Source of the DNA: Bacillus aerolatus
GTDB lineage: Bacteria; Bacillota; Bacilli; Bacillales; Domibacillaceae
NCBI RefSeq assembly: GCF_009183655.1
Contig: NZ_WEIO01000007.1
Location: 1 to 64,000 of the forward strand
Direction of reading: 5' to 3'
DNA length: 64,000 nucleotides
The notes beneath the pieces are model-generated. The model did no database searches, was not told the origin of the DNA, and saw only the letters and a program-made list of their open reading frames with translations. Every line of letters starts with the position of its first letter. The first letter of the stretch is position 1. The translations under genes were made by a program, and so were the position numbers. Of the stretch, positions 60,984-64,000 are shown one piece after another.

Positions 60984-61699
60984 TTAGCCGGCGCCGCCCC
61001 TCCCGCAAGCCGAAACAAAAGGGGTCTCCTAAATGGATGGTGACGTTTGCCGATCTTGTGACGCTCGTATTAGTTTTTTTTATTTTACTTTTTTCTATGT
61101 CCCAAATCGATATGATCAAATTTAAAGCCATCGCGCAGGCATTCAAACAAGATGCCGTCTTTGAAAAAGATTCTTCTATCATCCCGGGGGAATATCCGGC
61201 GGAAGAAATGAATAAAGAAGAAGCGGATCTAAATGAACAATCACTTGATCAGCTTGCTGAAGAAGTGCAGAAGTATTTACAGAAGAATGAGCTGGAAGAT
61301 ACAGCGGCGGCGATCAGGAACGAACGCGGCGTTGTACTCGTGTTGCAGGAGCAGATCGTGTTTAGTACGGGGGATGCTGTCGTTTTACATGAAGCGTATC
61401 CATTTTTAGAAAAAGTCGGCAAATTGCTGGAAACGATGCCTAACTTAGTAAAGGTGGAGGGACATACGGACAACCGGCCGATTAAAAATTCGATTTATCC
61501 GTCTAACTGGGAACTATCCAGTGCGCGGGCAAGCAGCGTCATCCGTTTTTTTATTGAAAATGGCCGGCTGGCCCCCGAGCGGTTCATCGCTGTCGGATAC
61601 GGAGATACGAGACCGCTTGCTCCGAACATAAGTAAAGACAATATGCAAAAAAATCGCCGAGTAGAAATCATTATTTCTGACCCGGCTTATAAAGAATAA
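60980..61699 (+). CDS. motS: Flagellar stator MotS (Na+-type MotB homologue)
   Basis: 239 residues. One transmembrane helix with the ion-binding Asp in WMVTFADLVTLVLVFFILLF, a plug/linker, and a C-terminal OmpA-like peptidoglycan-binding domain (VEGHTDNRPI ... NRRVEIII). The Na+ coupling is inferred from synteny with motPS, not from a tested residue. Its stop codon abuts repeat copy G. Confidence 0.93.
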   Translation: MISRRRPSRKPKQKGSPKWMVTFADLVTLVLVFFILLFSMSQIDMIKFKAIAQAFKQDAVFEKDSSIIPGEYPAEEMNKEEADLNEQSLDQLAEEVQKYLQKNELEDTAAAIRNERGVVLVLQEQIVFSTGDAVVLHEAYPFLEKVGKLLETMPNLVKVEGHTDNRPIKNSIYPSNWELSSARASSVIRFFIENGRLAPERFIAVGYGDTRPLAPNISKDNMQKNRRVEIIISDPAYKE

Positions 61700-61822
61700 A
61701 GAAAAGCGGAAGCGCCTTGATCAGCCCCGACAAGCAAATGTTCTTTCACCAAAGAAGTCCGCTTTTTGACTTCCTTGGTGAAAGGTTATTTGACCTCGAG
61801 GGGCTAGGCGCTGGAGCTAGAC
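61700..61822. repeat. Dispersed hairpin repeat, copy G
   Basis: It begins AGAAAAGCGGAAGCGCC at the base after the motS stop, with GATCAGCCCCGACAAGCAAATG, then arms TTTCACCAAAGAAGTC (61744-61759) and GACTTCCTTGGTGAAA (61768-61783) with one mismatch, then GGTTATTTGACCTCGAGGGG and CTAGGCGCTGGAGCTAGAC. Confidence 0.82.
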
Positions 61823-61831
61823 AACAAAACT

Positions 61832-61857
61832 AAGTATAAAAAACTTATACTTTTTTA
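61832..61857 (+). terminator. Terminator of motPS
   Basis: Stem AAGTATAA / TTATACTT followed by six T. Confidence 0.75.
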
Positions 61858-61866
61858 TTCATTAAA

Positions 61867-61897
61867 GAAAAGCTGCCGATGATTCGGCAGCCTTTTT
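61867..61897 (-). terminator. Terminator of the acu operon
   Basis: Stem GCTGCCGA / TTCGGCAGC with T/A runs, placed at the acuC end. Confidence 0.83.
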
Positions 61898-63057
61898 CAT
61901 TTTTTTTGCTGGCGAAGTGAGTACAATGCTTTTTCCAGCGTCAACCGGTTTTTCTCTTCGATTTCTAGTTTCCGCGGAATAGCGGGATAGACCCCTGTCG
62001 GATCTTCCCACTCGGCCGGCAGCTGTGCCGGTGACTTAGGCTGCCAACGGTTCAGCCACTCAGCCGGCAGTGGGCCTGACACGCCCGTTTGACCGGTCAT
62101 TGCGAGCCAGATAAGTGACCAAGCCCGCGGCACGACCCTCCATATATCATAGCCGCCTCCGCCGACAGCAATCCAGCGCCCATCACAATACTTATGGGCA
62201 ACTTGATGAGCAATTTCCGGAATGCGCCGGTAAATATTCATTGTTGCTGATAAATGAGTAAGTGGATCGTAAAAGTGGGCATCCGCTCCGTTTTGAGTCA
62301 AAATAACATCGGGCTTGAAGAAATCGGCGACTTCCCAAATAGCAGTTTCATAGGTTTCAAGCCATGAATCATCTTCTGTAAACGCATCTAAAGGAAAGTT
62401 AAAAGAAAAACCGTATCCTTTCCCTTGGCCTCGTTCATTGATGTTTCCTGTACCGGGAAAAAGATAGCGTCCTGTTTCGTGGATGGAAAACGTGCACACA
62501 CCCGGATCATCATAAAACGACCATTGCACACCGTCTCCATGATGTGCATCTGTGTCAATGTACAGCACTCGTGCGTTATACTTTTCCTGCACGTATTTAA
62601 TGGCGACCGAGCTATCGTTATAAATGCAAAAGCCCGATGCTTTGCCGCGAAAGCCGTGATGAAGGCCGCCGCCTAAATGGAGGGCATGCGCTGCTTTTTC
62701 CTGCATCACCCAGTCAGCGGCTGTCAATGTGCCGCCGACGAGAAGAGCGCTGGCCTCGTGCATGCCTTTGAAAATAGGCGTATCTTCTGTTCCGAGGCCG
62801 TACCCTTCCGCTGTATCCGCAGACAATTCGCCATTTCCAGCTTTTTGAACGGCTTCTATGTAGGTCGCATCATGAATAAGCTGCAATTCTTTTTTTGAAG
62901 CTTCCCGGGGAGGGACAATGTCGCTGTCTTGCAATCCGTTGATTTTTTTTAAAAGATCGATCGTTAACGTGAGCCGGAATTGGTTAAAAGGGTGATGTTC
63001 AGAAAACTTATAAGAAAGCAGCTGGTCCGAATAAACGAATACTGCCTCTTTTTTCAT
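61897..63057 (-). CDS. acuC: Acetoin utilization protein AcuC (protein deacetylase)
   Basis: 386 residues, class I/II histone-deacetylase fold. Zinc and charge-relay residues visible: HHGFRGKASGFCIYND, YIDTDAHHGDGVQW (Asp, His), TQNGADAHFYDPLTHL (Asp), and GGGGYDIW. In B. subtilis AcuC deacetylates AcsA, reversing AcuA. ATG 63057 overlaps the acuB stop by 4 bp (ATGA), fixing the start. Confidence 0.94.
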   Translation of the reverse strand: MKKEAVFVYSDQLLSYKFSEHHPFNQFRLTLTIDLLKKINGLQDSDIVPPREASKKELQLIHDATYIEAVQKAGNGELSADTAEGYGLGTEDTPIFKGMHEASALLVGGTLTAADWVMQEKAAHALHLGGGLHHGFRGKASGFCIYNDSSVAIKYVQEKYNARVLYIDTDAHHGDGVQWSFYDDPGVCTFSIHETGRYLFPGTGNINERGQGKGYGFSFNFPLDAFTEDDSWLETYETAIWEVADFFKPDVILTQNGADAHFYDPLTHLSATMNIYRRIPEIAHQVAHKYCDGRWIAVGGGGYDIWRVVPRAWSLIWLAMTGQTGVSGPLPAEWLNRWQPKSPAQLPAEWEDPTGVYPAIPRKLEIEEKNRLTLEKALYSLRQQKK

Positions 63058-63701
63058 GAGGACATGCCTGGCATGTTCGGCCACAGCACAATATGCCCTT
63101 CCTTTTTTAAGTCGTCAATCACCCCGATAGGGTTCATAATCCGCACTCGAAACACAACAATTTTCGAATTGTCATCTTCTTTATCCGGATACACAAAGAC
63201 GCTGTGGATATTCGCGCGCCGCTTATTCAAAATGCTGACCACTTCAAACAATTCCCCCGGTTTGTTCGGCATTTTAATTTCAATGCGAGAGCCTGGCTGG
63301 TTAGCCCCAGTGAGTTCAACGAACGTATGAAGCACATCTGTTTCCGTGACAATGCCGACAATTTCTCCGCCTTGAACGACCGGCATGCAGCCGATGTCAT
63401 GCTCATAAAAAGTAGCAGCAATATCTTCCACAAAGTCGAGCGGATGGCCAGTAACTACATCCCTCTCCATGATCATGGAGAGGGGTTTACCCAGTTCCTC
63501 GTCGCTCAAATCTTTTTGTAAAATGGACGGCGTGGAATCTTTTACGTCGCGGTCTGTGACAATGCCGACAAGTGTGCCTTCTTGATCAACGATCGGCACG
63601 TGGCGAATTTTTTTGTCTCTAAATAATTGCAAAGCTGTACCGATTTTGTCATCCGGAGACAGCGTATGTACTTTACGCTGCATAATTTCTTCCACTATCA
63701 T
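63054..63701 (-). CDS. acuB: AcuB, CBS-ACT domain protein
   Basis: 215 residues. Two CBS domains (MQRKVHTLSPDDKIGTALQL; MERDVVTGHPLDFVEDIAAT) then an ACT-like domain (GSRIEIKMPNKPGELFEVVS). Regulatory nucleotide-binding protein of the acu operon with an unclear biochemical role. Coupled to acuC by the 4-bp overlap; acuA ends 17 nt upstream. Confidence 0.93.
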   Translation of the reverse strand: MIVEEIMQRKVHTLSPDDKIGTALQLFRDKKIRHVPIVDQEGTLVGIVTDRDVKDSTPSILQKDLSDEELGKPLSMIMERDVVTGHPLDFVEDIAATFYEHDIGCMPVVQGGEIVGIVTETDVLHTFVELTGANQPGSRIEIKMPNKPGELFEVVSILNKRRANIHSVFVYPDKEDDNSKIVVFRVRIMNPIGVIDDLKKEGHIVLWPNMPGMSS

Positions 63702-63718
63702 TTGTTCGTCCCCCTTTG

Positions 63719-64000
63719 TTAATACATAAAGCGATTCATGAAACGGATTTGATCAAAACGCTGAATCGATTCTTGATCAACGTTTTTTCCGATGCGCACC
63801 ATAAGGCAGTTCGCCGGATGTGAGCTGATTTCCGGATCATCCGTTGCAAACCAGACAAGTCCGCCGGCGTTCATCATTTTCTCCATGACTTTTCGGTATT
63901 CCCATACATTCAGCCCAGTCCCCTTTAAATCCCAGTGCCAATAGTATTCCGTCGTAATAATAATATAGTTTTCCATAAATTCATCGAGCATGGACAGCTT
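63719..64000 (-). CDS. acuA: AcuA, protein acetyltransferase (3'-terminal part)
   Basis: The C-terminal 93 residues are in the window, open to the edge at 64000; the start lies outside. The end reads YYWHWDLKGTGLNVWEYRKV and, at the C-terminus, RFDQIRFMNRFMY, as in AcuA, a GNAT-type acetyltransferase that acetylates and inactivates acetyl-CoA synthetase AcsA. First of three co-directional genes acuA-acuB-acuC. Confidence 0.9.
   Translation of the reverse strand, partial: KLSMLDEFMENYIIITTEYYWHWDLKGTGLNVWEYRKVMEKMMNAGGLVWFATDDPEISSHPANCLMVRIGKNVDQESIQRFDQIRFMNRFMY

Overview
The window looks like a chromosomal segment of a spore-forming, low-to-medium-GC member of the Bacillaceae. The evidence is a B. 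subtilis-type rrn/tRNA block, SASP-H and YhcN-like sporulation proteins, strong Shine-Dalgarno (SD) sequences, frequent TTG/GTG starts, S-box and T-box leaders, and sigma-B-type promoters. Gene order follows the rrnB-trnB to acuABC arm of Bacillus subtilis almost completely, so most symbols rest on protein motifs plus synteny recalled from that genome. The species cannot be fixed from the sequence.

Layout: 1-2466 holds the 23S rRNA 3' end, the 5S rRNA and 20 tRNAs. 2510-9870 holds yteA and the menaquinone operon menF-menD-menH-menB-menE. 9883-16704 holds yidD, a YtzI-like peptide, dps, small conserved proteins, ytkD, ytmA, ytmB, pckA and metK behind a SAM riboswitch. 17037-28046 holds ytoA, ytpA, ytpB, ytqB (mnmM) and ytqA. 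The last two are normally neighbours, but here they are separated by about 6.7 kb carrying a 1316-residue TPR protein with an embedded C39-type cysteine peptidase domain, an orphan amino-acid-binding lipoprotein, a homocysteine methyltransferase and SASP-H. 28247-32497 holds an MFS transporter, T-box-leuS and a rhodanese. 33169-44808 holds ytfP, a MurJ-type flippase, an EamA transporter, ytzG, ytzE, pepV, a cysteine synthase, a 2H phosphodiesterase, a NERD protein, ytmP and trmB. 44907-55829 holds a sporulation-type lipoprotein, ytnP, ytzB, ytoP, a DUF84 NTPase, a PfoR-like membrane protein, ytpP, ytpQ, sftA and murC. 56079-64000 holds the stress operon ytxGHJ, aroA, ccpA, motPS, acuC, acuB and a partial acuA.

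Functional themes are menaquinone and central metabolism (men, pckA, ccpA, acu), sulfur/methionine metabolism (metK, mmuM, cysteine synthase), tRNA charging and modification (leuS, mnmM, trmB), envelope and chromosome handling (murJ, murC, sftA), stress (dps, ytxGHJ) and Na+-type motility (motPS).

Main items outside ordinary gene content: (i) the cytoplasmic TPR/C39-peptidase protein; (ii) a dispersed family of hairpin-forming intergenic repeats (seven full or partial copies), one nested inside another, one in the 23S-5S spacer and one supplying the last codons of ytoA; (iii) a folded leader before the orphan binding protein; (iv) helically phased 21-bp repeats near 32600-32735; and (v) two gene remnants.
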